Origin: Actinotalea lenta
GTDB lineage: Bacteria > Actinomycetota > Actinomycetes > Actinomycetales > Cellulomonadaceae
Assembly (NCBI RefSeq): GCF_030586465.1
Contig: NZ_JAUQYP010000001.1
Coordinates: forward strand, 372,001-436,000
Length of the DNA: 64,000 nt
Direction of reading: 5' to 3'
Shown here: in pieces, positions 26,196 through 35,891 of the stretch
Layout: each line of letters starts with the position of its first letter
Position numbering within the stretch: position 1 is the stretch's first letter
The notes under the pieces: generated by a model
Seen by the model: only the letters and a program-made list of their open reading frames with translations
Told to the model about the DNA's origin: nothing
Database searches by the model: none
Translations under genes and position numbers: made by a program

Positions 26196-28694
26196 TCAGC
26201 GGTTCCGGCCGGTGTGGTGCGGCACGGACGCAGTGATCACCGTCCCGTCGGCGCGCAGCGTCCCGCGGAGCGCCGTCGCCTCGGGCACACCGCCGATCCT
26301 GGGTCCCTGGTCGCGCAGCGCCACGGTCACCGGGTGCACGGGCGTCACGGTGACGCGGCTCCCGAGCACCGCCACGGTGATCTGCTCGCCGTCCTCCACC
26401 GCGAGGTCCATGGTCTCCTGGCGCACCGTCACGCGCAGGCGCGTCCCCCGCAGCGTGACCCGGAACGTCAGGGACGGCCACGACATCGGCAGCCTGGGGG
26501 CGAAGGTCAGCTCCTCACCGTGGTGCCGCATCCCGCCGAAGCCGTAGACCAGGGCGCTCCACACCCCGCCCGCGGATGCGACGTGGACGCCGTCGGCGGT
26601 GTTGCCGTGCAGGTCGGCGAGGTCCACGAACAACGAGTCGTGGAAGTACCGCAGCGCGAGCTCGTGGTAGCCGACCTCCGCCGCGATGATCGACTGCACG
26701 ACCCCGGACAGGGTCGAGTCCCCTGTCGTGATGCCGTCGTAGTAGTCGAAGTCCGCGCGCTTCTCCTCGAGCGTGAAGTGCTCGCCCTGGAGGAACAGCG
26801 CCAGCACGACGTCCGCCTGCTTGAGCACCTGGAACCGGTAGATCACCAACGGGTGGTAGTGCAGCAGCAGCGGCAGACGCTCCGGGGGCGTGGCCGGCAG
26901 GTCCCAGACCTCCCGCTCGAGGAAGAGCGAGTCCTGAGGGTGGATGCCTAGCCGCTCGTCGTACGGGATCGCCATCGCGTCCGCGGCGCGGCGCCACTCG
27001 AGGACCTCGTCCGCGGTCAGGCCCAGGCGCTCCACCATGCGCTCGTAGTGCACGGGCCACCGGGCGGCGACCTCGCCGACGGCGTCCGCGGCCCGCCACA
27101 GGTTGAAGCGCGCCATGACGTTGGTGAACAGGTTGTCGTTGACGACGGTCGTGTACTCGTCCGGGCCCGTCACGCCGTGGATGTGGAACGAGTCCTCACC
27201 GTTGCCGCGCCAGAAACCCAGGTCGGCCCACATCCGTGCGGTCTCCACCAGGATGTCCACCGCCTCCCGGGCCAGGAACTCCTCGTCACCGGTGGCCTTG
27301 ACGTAGGTGCTCACGGCGTAGGAGATGTCCGCGTTGATGTGGTACTGCGCGGTGCCGGCCGCATAGTAGGCCGACGCCTCCTCGCCGTTGATGGTCCGCC
27401 ACGGGTACAGCGCACCCCGGGTGGTGAGCTCCGCGGCCCGCCGGCGCGCCGACGGCAGCATCGTGCGACGGAACCGCAGTGCGTTGCGCGCGAAGCCGGG
27501 TGACGTGTACACGAGATAGGGCACCACGTAGACCTCGGTGTCCCAGAAGTAATGGCCGCCGTAACCCGAGCCGCTGACGCCCTTGGCGGCGATGCCCTGT
27601 CCCTCGGCGCGGGCCGCTGCCTGGGCGATCGCGAACAGGCACCAGCGGATCGCCTGCTGGATCTCCGGCTGGTCCTCGACCTCCACGTCCGACCGGGCCC
27701 AGTAGTCGCCCAGCCAGCCCTGCTGGTCGATGAGCTGCTGCTCGACGCCTTCGCTGCGGACCCGGTCCAGCGTGCGGCGCACCCGGGTGATGAGCTCCGC
27801 GGGCGGCTCGCTGCGCGAGGAGTGGTAGGACACGACCTTGCTCACCGTGATCGGCATGCCCGGCTCGGCGTGCACCCGGAAGATGTGCCGGGACAGGTCC
27901 GGAGCGACCTCGTACTTCACCTCGTAGGCGTTGCCCGTCTCGATGAGGTGGTCGGCCCCGACGGCCAACGTCATCCCGGAGTCCTCGCACCGGTAGCCCA
28001 GAAGCACCCGCTCCTCGTCGCCCCAGCTCACCTCGGGGTGCAGGACCCGGCCCGTGAACTCCTCGGCGCGGCGCGGGTCACGCAGCCCGTCGCCGTCGGC
28101 CTCGTGGTACGCCTCGCCGTTGGCGCGGTTGACCACCTTCGCCGCGATCGTGATCGGCACCTGCTGGTCGAGCGAGGTCACCTCGTAGGTGAGGATCGCG
28201 AGGTGACGTTGGACGAAGGACACCATCCGCTGGGTACGGACCAGGACGCGGTTGCCACTGGGCGTGCGCCACAGCAGCTCCCGCCGCAGGACGCCGTCGG
28301 CGAAGTCCAGGGTGCGCTGGTACGAGACCAGGTCGGCGACGGAGAGCACCATCGGTTCGTCGTCGACGTAGAGCTCGAAGATCGTCGCATCCGGCGCGGA
28401 GACGATGGTCTGGCCGACCTGCGCGAACCCGTACGCCTGCTCCGCGTGGCGGATCCGCCACGTCTCGTGGACGCCGTTGACGAACGTGCCGTGATGCTCT
28501 GCGTCGCGCCCCTCCTCGAACGTGCCGCGGATGCCCAGGTAGCCGTTCCCCACGGCGAAGAGCGTCTCCGTCGTCCCCAGGTCGCCGTCGGAGAAGAACT
28601 CCTCGGTCAGTCGCCACGGATCGACGGGGAACCGGGTGCGGTCCAGGTAGCTGGGCATGGCGCTGCCCGCCGCGTGGGTGCCCCGCCGCCTCAT
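26196..28694 (-). CDS. Glycoside hydrolase family 65 disaccharide phosphorylase
   Basis: 832 aa. N-terminal beta-sandwich (TLFAVGNGYLGIRGTFEEG), (alpha/alpha)6 barrel with WDTEVYVVPYL, and the catalytic acid in HGVTGPDEYT at about 475-484; the C-terminal domain follows GGVWSALVYGFGG. GH65 enzymes phosphorolyse maltose, trehalose, kojibiose or nigerose to beta-glucose 1-phosphate. The coupled downstream-acting mutase gene (28691-29452) supports a beta-G1P product. The open frame extends to 29324 only as an antisense shadow of that gene. Confidence 0.93.
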   Translation of the reverse strand: MRRRGTHAAGSAMPSYLDRTRFPVDPWRLTEEFFSDGDLGTTETLFAVGNGYLGIRGTFEEGRDAEHHGTFVNGVHETWRIRHAEQAYGFAQVGQTIVSAPDATIFELYVDDEPMVLSVADLVSYQRTLDFADGVLRRELLWRTPSGNRVLVRTQRMVSFVQRHLAILTYEVTSLDQQVPITIAAKVVNRANGEAYHEADGDGLRDPRRAEEFTGRVLHPEVSWGDEERVLLGYRCEDSGMTLAVGADHLIETGNAYEVKYEVAPDLSRHIFRVHAEPGMPITVSKVVSYHSSRSEPPAELITRVRRTLDRVRSEGVEQQLIDQQGWLGDYWARSDVEVEDQPEIQQAIRWCLFAIAQAAARAEGQGIAAKGVSGSGYGGHYFWDTEVYVVPYLVYTSPGFARNALRFRRTMLPSARRRAAELTTRGALYPWRTINGEEASAYYAAGTAQYHINADISYAVSTYVKATGDEEFLAREAVDILVETARMWADLGFWRGNGEDSFHIHGVTGPDEYTTVVNDNLFTNVMARFNLWRAADAVGEVAARWPVHYERMVERLGLTADEVLEWRRAADAMAIPYDERLGIHPQDSLFLEREVWDLPATPPERLPLLLHYHPLVIYRFQVLKQADVVLALFLQGEHFTLEEKRADFDYYDGITTGDSTLSGVVQSIIAAEVGYHELALRYFHDSLFVDLADLHGNTADGVHVASAGGVWSALVYGFGGMRHHGEELTFAPRLPMSWPSLTFRVTLRGTRLRVTVRQETMDLAVEDGEQITVAVLGSRVTVTPVHPVTVALRDQGPRIGGVPEATALRGTLRADGTVITASVPHHTGRNR

Positions 28695-29452
28695 GGCAGC
28701 AGCTCCGCGAGGTCGGCGACCACCAGGTCCGCTCCGGCGTCGCGGAGGGCGTCGTGGCCCACGCCACGGTCCACCCCGATCACCAGACCGAAGTCCCCGG
28801 CGCGTCCGGCCGCGACGCCCGAGACCGCGTCCTCGACCACGACCGCGCGCTGGACGGGGACGCCGAGGTCGCGGGCGGCCTGCACGTAGGTGTCGGGCCG
28901 CGGCTTGCCGGGCAGCCCGTCGGCCGCGGCACGGACACCGTCGACGACGACCGTGAACCGGTCCGCCAGGTCGGCCGCGGCGAGCACCGTGCGCGTGTTG
29001 CGCGAGCTGGAGACCACCGCCACCCGCGTGCCGCCGGCGACCAGGGCGTCGAGCCATGCCACCGAGCCGGGATACGGCTGCACGCCGTCCGTGGCGAGGA
29101 TCCGGTTGACCTCGGCGTCCTTGAGGTTGCCCAGTCCGCACACCGTGGGCGTCCCCGGCTCGTCGGACGGGTCGCCCTCGGGGATCCGGACGTCCCGCGA
29201 GGCGAGGCACTCCCGCACCCCCTCGTAGCGCGGGCGGCCGTCGACGTGGGCGAAGTAGTCCTCGTCCGTGTACTGCGGCGTGATCCCGTGCTCGCTGAAG
29301 TAGCCCGTGAACAGCTCCCGCCACGCGCGCTTGTGGATCTCGACGGTCGGGGTGAGGACCCCGTCGAGGTCGAAGAGGACCGCGTCGTAGCGGTCGGGGT
29401 CGAAGGTGGCCGGGTCGCGCTCGGACGGGTCGGCCGGGGGGGTCTCGCGCAT
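28691..29452 (-). CDS. Beta-phosphoglucomutase-like HAD hydrolase
   Basis: 253 aa. HAD motif I LFDLDGVLTPT at 27-37, cap helices, motif II VVSSSRNT, motif III lysine in GKPRPDTY, motif IV VVVEDAVSGV. With the GH65 gene starting inside its stop (ATGA), conversion of beta-glucose 1-phosphate to glucose 6-phosphate is the natural role. Together they make a phosphate-saving disaccharide pathway. TAGCGT lies seven nt before ATG 29452. Confidence 0.9.
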   Translation of the reverse strand: MRETPPADPSERDPATFDPDRYDAVLFDLDGVLTPTVEIHKRAWRELFTGYFSEHGITPQYTDEDYFAHVDGRPRYEGVRECLASRDVRIPEGDPSDEPGTPTVCGLGNLKDAEVNRILATDGVQPYPGSVAWLDALVAGGTRVAVVSSSRNTRTVLAAADLADRFTVVVDGVRAAADGLPGKPRPDTYVQAARDLGVPVQRAVVVEDAVSGVAAGRAGDFGLVIGVDRGVGHDALRDAGADLVVADLAELLP

Positions 29453-29459
29453 GGTCCCG

Positions 29460-29465
29460 ACGCTA
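29460..29465 (-). promoter_or_regulatory. Candidate leaderless -10 element of the mutase-phosphorylase operon
   Basis: TAGCGT on the minus strand, seven nt before ATG 29452. No Shine-Dalgarno is present between. Confidence 0.5.
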
Positions 29466-29520
29466 GCGCCGGGCGGGCAGGCGCGCCCGGGACACCGTCG
29501 GCTTGTCGCCCTCGGTCACG

Positions 29521-32124
29521 TCAGGCGACGCCGAGGACCAGCCCACCCGCATCGGCGTCGGCGTTGACGTCCACCTCGACCGTGGCGCCGTCCGGCACCG
29601 CACCGGCCAGCAGCAAGCTCGCCAGGCGGTCGCCGATCTCGCGCTGGACGAGCCGTCGCATGGGGCGCGCACCGTAGGCCGGGTCGTACCCCTCGATCGC
29701 GAGCCACTCGCGCGCGGCGTCGGTGACCTCCAGGGCCAGGCGCCGGTCGGCCAACCGGCCGGCCAGGTGCCGCAGCTGCAGGTCCACGATCTGCCCGAGC
29801 TCCGCCAGGCTCAGCGAGTCGAACAGCACGACGTCGTCGAGGCGGTTGAGGAACTCCGGCTTGAACGCCGCGCGCACCGCGGACATCACCGCGTCGCGCT
29901 TCGCGTCGTCGCTCATGGTGGGGTCCACCAGGAACTGCGAGCCGAGGTTCGAGGTCAGCACCAGGATGACGTTGCGGAAGTCGACCGTGCGGCCCTGACC
30001 GTCGGTCAGCCGCCCGTCGTCGAGCACCTGCAGCAGGATGTCGAACACCTCGGGGTGGGCCTTCTCGATCTCGTCGAGCAGCACGACCGCGTACGGACGC
30101 CGCCGGACGGCCTCGGTGAGCTGGCCGCCCTCCTCGTAGCCGACGTACCCCGGGGGCGCGCCGACGAGCCGGGCGACGGTGTGCTTCTCCGAGTACTCCG
30201 ACATGTCGAGGCGCACCATGGCGCGCTCGTCGTCGAACAGGAAGTCCGCCAGGGACTTCGCGAGCTCGGTCTTGCCGACGCCGGTGGGCCCGAGGAACAG
30301 GAACGAGCCGGTGGGCCGGTCGGGGTCGGAGATGCCGGCCCGCGCCCGGCGCACCGCGTCGGACACGGTCTGCACGGCCGAGGACTGGCCGATCAGGCGT
30401 GCACCGATGACCTCCTCCATCCGCAGCAGCTTGGCGGTCTCGCCCTCGAGGAGGCGTCCGGTGGGGATGCCGGTCCATGCGGAGACGACCTCCGCGATCT
30501 CGTCCGGGCCCACCTTCTCCGCGATCATGGGCTCGGCCTCTGAGGCGCCGTCGCGCTCGCTCTGGGCGGCCTCGGCCTCCGCGATCTGCCGCTCGACGGC
30601 CGGGATCTCGCCGTACCGCAGCCGTGAGGCCGTCTCGTAGTCGCCCTCGCGGTAGTTCTTCTCGTACTGCGTCCGCAGCTCGTCCAGACGCACACGCAGG
30701 TCGCCCAGCCGGCTCGAGCCGGCCCGCTCGGCCTCCCAGCGCGCGGTGAGGCCCGAGAGCTCCTCGCGCCGGTCGGCCAGCTCGGCGCGAAGCCTGGACA
30801 GGCGTTCGGCCGACGCGGGGTCGTCCGCCCCGGACTCCGCCAGGTAGGACTCCTCCATCTCCAGCCGGGTCACGGCGCGCTGGAGAGCATCGATCTCCTC
30901 CGGCGAGGAGTCCATCTCCATGCGCAGCCGCGAGGCGGCCTCGTCGACGAGGTCGATCGCCTTGTCCGGCAGCTGCCGGCCGGTGATGTACCGGTCGGAC
31001 AACGTCGCCGCGGCGACCAGGGCGGCGTCCGAGATCGTCACCTTGTGGTGCGCCTCGTACTTGGGCGCGATCCCGCGCAGGATGGCGACGGTGTCCTCCA
31101 CGCTCGGCTCGCCGACGAACACCTGCTGGAAGCGGCGCTCGAGGGCCGGGTCCTTCTCGATCCGCTCGCGGAACTCGTCCAGCGTGGTCGCGCCGACCAG
31201 CCGCAGCTCGCCGCGGGCCAGCATGGGCTTGAGCATGTTGCCCGCGTCCATCGAGCCCTCCGCGGCGCCGGCCCCGACCACGGTGTGCAGCTCGTCGATG
31301 AAGGTGACGACCTGGCCGTCGGAGTCCTTGATCTCGTTGAGCACGGCCTTGAGTCGCTCCTCGAACTCACCGCGGTACTTCGCGCCGGCCACCATCGACG
31401 CGAGGTCCAGGGCGATGAGGCGCTTGTCGCGCAGCGAGTCCGGCACGTCGCCGTCGACGATGCGCTGGGCCAGACCCTCCACGACGGCGGTCTTGCCGAC
31501 GCCTGGCTCGCCGATCAGCACCGGGTTGTTCTTGGTGCGCCGGGACAGCACCTGGACGACGCGGCGGATCTCCGCGTCCCGGCCGATCACGGGGTCGAGC
31601 TTGCCCTCGCGGGCAGCGGCGGTGAGGTCGACGCCGTACTGCTCGAGGGCCTTGTAGGTCCCCTCGGGGTCCTGGGACGTGACCCGGGCAGAACCGCGCA
31701 CCGTGGGCAGCGCCGCAGCCAGGGCGTCCCGCGTGGCACCGACGCCGCGCAGCGCCTCGGCGGCCGAGGACTGGCCGGCGGCGATGCCCAGGAGCAGGTG
31801 CTCCGTGGAGACGTACTCGTCGCCCAGCGCCTGAGCCTCGCTGCCCGCGACGGACAACGCCGCGCTCGTCGCCCGCGCGACGCTGGGCTGCGCGGTCGAA
31901 CCGCTCGCCGACGGCAGCGCGGCGAGCGTCGCCTCGAGGCGCTTGACGAGCGCGGCACGGTCCACGCCGACGGCGTCGAGGAGCCCCACAGCCACGCCGC
32001 CATGCTGGTCCAGCAGAGCGGTCAGCACGTGCACCGGCTCCAGCTGGGGGTGGCCCGCCGCGCCTGCAGCCTGCAGGGCCGCGGCCAGGGCCTCGGTCGA
32101 CTTGGTGGTGAACTTCGGGTCCAT
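29521..32124 (-). CDS. clpB: ATP-dependent disaggregase ClpB
   Basis: 867 aa, typical length. N-domain repeats at about 1-145, AAA1 with [13 protein letters not shown] near 205, middle coiled-coil region at about 410-520 ([11 protein letters not shown] through [12 protein letters not shown]), and AAA2 with [13 protein letters not shown] near 600. Works with DnaK to rescue aggregated proteins. The HspR-type inverted repeat 44 nt upstream indicates heat-shock control. AGGAGC precedes ATG 32124. Confidence 0.98.
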   Translation of the reverse strand: MDPKFTTKSTEALAAALQAAGAAGHPQLEPVHVLTALLDQHGGVAVGLLDAVGVDRAALVKRLEATLAALPSASGSTAQPSVARATSAALSVAGSEAQALGDEYVSTEHLLLGIAAGQSSAAEALRGVGATRDALAAALPTVRGSARVTSQDPEGTYKALEQYGVDLTAAAREGKLDPVIGRDAEIRRVVQVLSRRTKNNPVLIGEPGVGKTAVVEGLAQRIVDGDVPDSLRDKRLIALDLASMVAGAKYRGEFEERLKAVLNEIKDSDGQVVTFIDELHTVVGAGAAEGSMDAGNMLKPMLARGELRLVGATTLDEFRERIEKDPALERRFQQVFVGEPSVEDTVAILRGIAPKYEAHHKVTISDAALVAAATLSDRYITGRQLPDKAIDLVDEAASRLRMEMDSSPEEIDALQRAVTRLEMEESYLAESGADDPASAERLSRLRAELADRREELSGLTARWEAERAGSSRLGDLRVRLDELRTQYEKNYREGDYETASRLRYGEIPAVERQIAEAEAAQSERDGASEAEPMIAEKVGPDEIAEVVSAWTGIPTGRLLEGETAKLLRMEEVIGARLIGQSSAVQTVSDAVRRARAGISDPDRPTGSFLFLGPTGVGKTELAKSLADFLFDDERAMVRLDMSEYSEKHTVARLVGAPPGYVGYEEGGQLTEAVRRRPYAVVLLDEIEKAHPEVFDILLQVLDDGRLTDGQGRTVDFRNVILVLTSNLGSQFLVDPTMSDDAKRDAVMSAVRAAFKPEFLNRLDDVVLFDSLSLAELGQIVDLQLRHLAGRLADRRLALEVTDAAREWLAIEGYDPAYGARPMRRLVQREIGDRLASLLLAGAVPDGATVEVDVNADADAGGLVLGVA

Positions 32125-32167
32125 CGGCGCTCCTGTGTCGGGTCCTGCTCACGCAACGCACTGCGAA

Positions 32168-32188
32168 GTTGAGTCTATTCCACTCAAC
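32168..32188 (-). promoter_or_regulatory. HAIR element (HspR binding site) of clpB
   Basis: GTTGAGT-N7-ACTCAAC, a perfect 7-bp inverted repeat with 7-nt spacer. It fits the HspR-associated inverted repeat consensus CTTGAGT-N7-ACTCAAG at all central positions. Located just upstream of clpB, an established HspR target in actinobacteria. Confidence 0.88.
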
Positions 32189-32303
32189 TCTTGGGTGAGC
32201 GCCGTGCCGAGCGGTCGGCACTCGGTGACGTAGAGGTAACGATCGACAGTTCACCCTGCCAAGCCCCTCACGCCGCGAGCCGCGCCCCGGCAGGATGTGC
32301 GCC

Positions 32304-33614
32304 ATGACGCGCCACGACTCCCCTCGCAGCCGCGCCGCAGCGCCGCGGTGGCTCCGCGGCCTGGCTCTGGGCCTGGTGTCCGCCCTCGCCCTGACCGGCT
32401 GCATGAAGATCACGACCGACCTGACCCTGAAGCCGGACAACACCGGCTCGATGTCCATGGTGATGGCGATCTCCGACGAGTTCGCCCAGTCCATGGGCAT
32501 GGACCCGCAGGAGATGTGGGACCAGATGGGCAGCGACATGGCCACCGACGCCCCGGAGGGCGCCGACCAGCAGCCCTACGCCGAGGACGGCTACACCGGC
32601 GTGCGGTACACCCTCGCCGAGGCCCCGATCGACCAGCTCTCCACCCCGGACCTGACCATCGAGCGGGACGGCGACGACTACGTCGTGACCGGGACGATGG
32701 ACCTCAGCGACACCGGCTCCGGCGTGGACACCTCCGCCACCGAGGACCCGACCACGCAGGCGTTCCTCGACTCGTTCGTCGTCGAGGTCTCGGTGACCTT
32801 CCCCGGCGCCGTCGGTGAGAACAACGGCACGGTGGACGGCAACACGGTCACGTGGCGGCCGCCGTACGGCGAGGTCACGGAGATGAGTGCCCGCGGGTCG
32901 GCGGTCCCAGGCGGCTCCGCAGGCGCCGGGTCGGAGGCGACCACGTCCGCGAGCCCGTCGCAGGAGGCGAGCCCGTCCGACGAGGCGGCAGCGGACGAGA
33001 CCCCTGCTCCGTCCGACGAGGCGACCGAGCCGACCGTGACCGCAGCCGACGAGGACGCCGCCTCGTCCGGCTTCCCGTGGTGGATCCTCGTGGTCGCCGG
33101 CGTCGTCCTGGTCGCCGCGATCGCCGGGATCGCCGTGGTGGCCGCGCGCGGCCGCAAGAAGGAGACCCCGGCCATGGCGGCGGCTGGAGCCGCAGCGCCG
33201 CAGTGGCAGGGTCAGCAGCCCCAGCAGGGCTGGCAGCAGCCGGGCCAGCAGGCGTGGGGCGGTCAGCCCACCCAGGAGATGCCGCCGGCCGGCCAGCAAC
33301 CACCGCCGCAGGGCTGGCAGCAGCCCGGCCAGCAACCACCGCCGCAGGGCTGGCAGCAGCCCGGCCAGCAACCACCGCCACAGGGCTGGCAGCAGCCCGG
33401 CCAGCAACCGCCGCCGCAGGGCTGGCAGCAGCCCGGCCAGCAACCGCCGCCGCCGCCACAGGGCTGGCAGCAGCCCGGCCAGCCAGAGCAGCCCGGCCAG
33501 CAGGAGTGGGACGGACAGCCCACCCAGCAGATCCCGCCTGCCGGCCAGCAGCCGCCCCCGCCCCCTAGCGGCTGGCAGCCCCCACAGGACGGTGACCAGC
33601 GACCGCCCTCCTGA
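32304..33614 (+). CDS. LppM-like lipoprotein with TM and Pro/Gln repeat tail
   Basis: 436 aa from ATG 32304, with AGGATG 7-12 nt upstream; the in-frame ATG at 32295 lies inside that RBS. Signal peptide ending in the lipobox LTGC, then an LppM-type domain (MKITTDLTLKPDNTGSM...). An acidic/Ser linker leads to a TM (FPWWILVVAGVVLVAAIAGIAVV) and a basic stop RGRKK. The C-terminal 140 residues are repeats of PPPQGWQQPGQQ. The topology, exported domain plus cytoplasmic repeat tail, resembles membrane-anchored scaffold proteins. Function unknown. Confidence 0.82.
   Translation: MTRHDSPRSRAAAPRWLRGLALGLVSALALTGCMKITTDLTLKPDNTGSMSMVMAISDEFAQSMGMDPQEMWDQMGSDMATDAPEGADQQPYAEDGYTGVRYTLAEAPIDQLSTPDLTIERDGDDYVVTGTMDLSDTGSGVDTSATEDPTTQAFLDSFVVEVSVTFPGAVGENNGTVDGNTVTWRPPYGEVTEMSARGSAVPGGSAGAGSEATTSASPSQEASPSDEAAADETPAPSDEATEPTVTAADEDAASSGFPWWILVVAGVVLVAAIAGIAVVAARGRKKETPAMAAAGAAAPQWQGQQPQQGWQQPGQQAWGGQPTQEMPPAGQQPPPQGWQQPGQQPPPQGWQQPGQQPPPQGWQQPGQQPPPQGWQQPGQQPPPPPQGWQQPGQPEQPGQQEWDGQPTQQIPPAGQQPPPPPSGWQPPQDGDQRPPS
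33300..33482 (+). repeat. 36-bp in-frame tandem repeat in the lipoprotein gene
   Basis: Four 36-nt units (33300-33443) encode PPPQGWQQPGQQ, followed by a fifth longer unit with two extra prolines. DNA units are nearly identical, differing mainly at third positions (cca/ccg), so copy number could vary. Confidence 0.9.
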
Positions 33615-33624
33615 GCCGAACGAT

Positions 33625-33658
33625 GAACGCGCCCGGAGCTGCAGCTCCGGGCGCGTTC
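33625..33658 (+). terminator. Hairpin terminator after the LppM-like gene
   Basis: Perfect 15-bp GC-rich stem (33625-33639, 33644-33658) with a 4-nt TGCA loop, 10 nt after the stop codon. Confidence 0.88.
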
Positions 33659-33724
33659 GTCCGCCTGGAGCGTGGGACGCACACGCCTGGCATGATCGGC
33701 CTAGCGCCGAGGAGGTGTCGCACC

Positions 33725-34117
33725 GTGATCATCATCGTCGGGTACACGCCCACCCCCGAGGGCGAGGCGGCCCTCGACCACGCCATCGCCGAGGCCCACC
33801 ACCACGACGACGACCTGCTCGTCGTGAACGTCTCCGCCTCGAGCAACCCGCACGCGGACTTCGCGACGGATACCCAGGTGGCCGACCTCGAGCGACGACT
33901 GCGCGCTGAGGGCGTTCGGTTCACGCTGCGTCAGCTGGTCCGCGGGAGGAGCGCAGCGGACGAGATCCTCGACCTGGAGGCTGATCAGCACGTCCGCGGC
34001 GTCGTCATCGGCCTGCGGCACCGCAGCCCTGTCGGCAAGCTCCTGCTGGGCTCGACCGCGCAGCGCATCCTGCTCGAGTCGACGAGCCCGGTGATCTCGG
34101 TCAAGGCGGTCCGCTGA
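33725..34117 (+). CDS. Universal stress protein (single UspA domain)
   Basis: 130 aa. Beta strand IIIVGYTPTPEG at the N-terminus and the ATP-binding signature GLRHRSPVGKLLLGSTAQ near the C-terminus, then SPVISVK. Start GTG 33725 with GAGGAGG 8 nt upstream; the frame upstream of it runs through the terminator and is not coding. The alpha/beta hydrolase follows 1 bp later. Confidence 0.9.
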   Translation: MIIIVGYTPTPEGEAALDHAIAEAHHHDDDLLVVNVSASSNPHADFATDTQVADLERRLRAEGVRFTLRQLVRGRSAADEILDLEADQHVRGVVIGLRHRSPVGKLLLGSTAQRILLESTSPVISVKAVR

Positions 34118-34118
34118 G

Positions 34119-35078
34119 ATGTGGCGCCAGGACGTGCTGGGCCCCCGCTGGCAGGCCCGCGACCTCGCCGTGCCCGCGGACCGGTACGGCGAGGCGGTTG
34201 CCACGCTCGTCCGCCCTGAGCCGGACGGCCGGCAGCGGCCCGGGGCCGCGCTCTACGTGCACGGGTTCGTCGACTACTTCTTCCAGACGCACCTCGCCGA
34301 GCTCTGGCGGGGGCTGGGGCGCGACTTCTTCGCCCTGGACCTGCGTGGCTACGGCCGCTCGATCCGGCCTGGACGCCCGCCCAACGTGGTCGACGACATC
34401 GCAGTGCACGCCCAGGACCTCGACGCGGCCGTGCAGGCCATCCGCGCCGACCACGACGAGCTGGTCGTCATGGGGCACTCGACCGGAGGCCTGATCGCCG
34501 CGATGTGGGCCGATGCCCGCGCCGCCCGGCCGGCCGGCCCCCTGGTGGACGGCCTGGTGCTGAACAGCCCGTGGCTGGACCTCAACCGCGGGTGGTTCGA
34601 CCGGGTCGTCACGACCAGGGCCGTGCACCTGCTCGCCCGGTTCGCCCCGGACGTCGTGGTCAGCGGGCTCGCCGCGCACTACGGCCGCTGGTTGCACGAC
34701 CCGGACGGGGGCGGCTGGGAGTACGACCTGGCGTGGAAGCCGGATGAGGGCTTCGGGGTCCGTGCGCGCTGGCTGGACTCGGTACGCAGGGCGCACGGGG
34801 CTGTGCACGGAGGGCTCGCGGTGGAGGTCCCGGTCCTGGTGTGCACGTCCGATGCCAGCGGGCCGCCGAACCGTGCCCACGACGCGATCGATCGCACCGA
34901 CTCGGTGCTCAGCGTGGAGCAGATGCAGCGCCTGGCCCCGCGGCTCGGGCACGACGTCACCGTCGTGGAGATCGCCGGCGGCGTGCACGACCTGGCGTTG
35001 TCCCCGGGGCCGGCACGCTCCCGGTACCTCGACGCGGTGCGCTCCTGGGTGGGCGAACGCCTCGGGGTGCCGGGGTGA
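34119..35078 (+). CDS. Alpha/beta hydrolase, serine aminopeptidase/lysophospholipase-like
   Basis: 319 aa. YVHGFVDYF oxyanion region, nucleophile elbow GHSTGG at about 119-124, Asp in VLVCTSDAS and His in GGVHDLALS. The long lid and DLRGYGRS resemble monoglyceride lipase/lysophospholipase (Hydrolase_4) members. No signal peptide, so cytosolic. Its stop overlaps the trmB GTG. Confidence 0.88.
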   Translation: MWRQDVLGPRWQARDLAVPADRYGEAVATLVRPEPDGRQRPGAALYVHGFVDYFFQTHLAELWRGLGRDFFALDLRGYGRSIRPGRPPNVVDDIAVHAQDLDAAVQAIRADHDELVVMGHSTGGLIAAMWADARAARPAGPLVDGLVLNSPWLDLNRGWFDRVVTTRAVHLLARFAPDVVVSGLAAHYGRWLHDPDGGGWEYDLAWKPDEGFGVRARWLDSVRRAHGAVHGGLAVEVPVLVCTSDASGPPNRAHDAIDRTDSVLSVEQMQRLAPRLGHDVTVVEIAGGVHDLALSPGPARSRYLDAVRSWVGERLGVPG

Positions 35079-35827
35079 GCAGCCCCGGCTCCCGGTTCAC
35101 GCACGTCCCCGACCGCCGCGACGGGCCGATCCGCACCTTCCACCCCCGCCGCAGCCCGTTGAGCGCCGAACGGTCCCGCGCCCTGACCGAGCTGTGGCCG
35201 CGGTTCGGGTTCTCCGTGCACGACGACGCTCTGGGCACCGGCCCACGCGACGACGGTGGTCTGCTGGACACCGCAGCGCTGTTCGGACGAGTCGCGCCCG
35301 TCGTGCTCGAGATCGGCTCCGGCATGGGTGAGGCGACCGCCGCGATGGCCGCGGCAGACCGCGGACGCGACTACCTGGCGGTGGAGGCCCACCTGCCGGG
35401 CGTCGCGCAGCTGCTCGTGCTGGTCGCGCGAGCCGGCCTGGACAACGTCCGAGTGGCGCACGGAGACGGCCTGGACCTGGCACGGCGGATCACACCCGGC
35501 AGCCTGGATGCGGTGCACCTGTTCTTCCCCGACCCGTGGCCCAAGGCACGCCATCACAAGAGGCGGATCGTGGCACCGGAGCACGTGGCGCTGCTGCGCT
35601 CCCGGATGCGACCCGGCGGCACGCTGCACTGCGCGACCGACTGGCCCCCCTACGCCGAGGTGATGCTCGAGGTCGTGGCCGCCGATCCCGGCCTGACCAA
35701 CGCGTACGACGGGCCCGCGCCCCGGCCCCCGCACCGCCCGATCACCGCCTACGAGCGGCGCGGGGTGGCCGCAGGCCGACAGATCACCGACGTCGTGGCG
35801 ACCCGTACCGTTCACCCGCCCGGGTGA
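35075..35827 (+). CDS. trmB: tRNA (guanine-N7-)-methyltransferase
   Basis: 250 aa. SAM-binding LEIGSGMGEAT near residue 80, EAHLPGVAQLL, and the family signature FFPDPWPKARHHKRR near 150, with TDWPPYAEVML. Methylates G46 of tRNA. GTG 35075 overlaps the hydrolase stop (GTGA). The frame upstream to 34841 is a shadow inside the hydrolase. Confidence 0.96.
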   Translation: MSSPGSRFTHVPDRRDGPIRTFHPRRSPLSAERSRALTELWPRFGFSVHDDALGTGPRDDGGLLDTAALFGRVAPVVLEIGSGMGEATAAMAAADRGRDYLAVEAHLPGVAQLLVLVARAGLDNVRVAHGDGLDLARRITPGSLDAVHLFFPDPWPKARHHKRRIVAPEHVALLRSRMRPGGTLHCATDWPPYAEVMLEVVAADPGLTNAYDGPAPRPPHRPITAYERRGVAAGRQITDVVATRTVHPPG

Positions 35828-35879
35828 GACAGGTGGGTGAAGTGGTCGACGGGAGGACCACAGCCGGCCGTGTCGGACG

Positions 35880-35885
35880 TACTGT
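35880..35885 (+). promoter_or_regulatory. Candidate leaderless -10 element
   Basis: TACTGT six nt before GTG 35892, with no RBS between. Same spacing as before dedA, pyrE and the SDR gene. Confidence 0.5.
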
Positions 35886-35891
35886 CGGGAT

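Noticed and set aside
33300-33482. Tandem 36-bp units considered as a CRISPR array
   Set aside because: Units are contiguous with no spacers and lie inside a reading frame.
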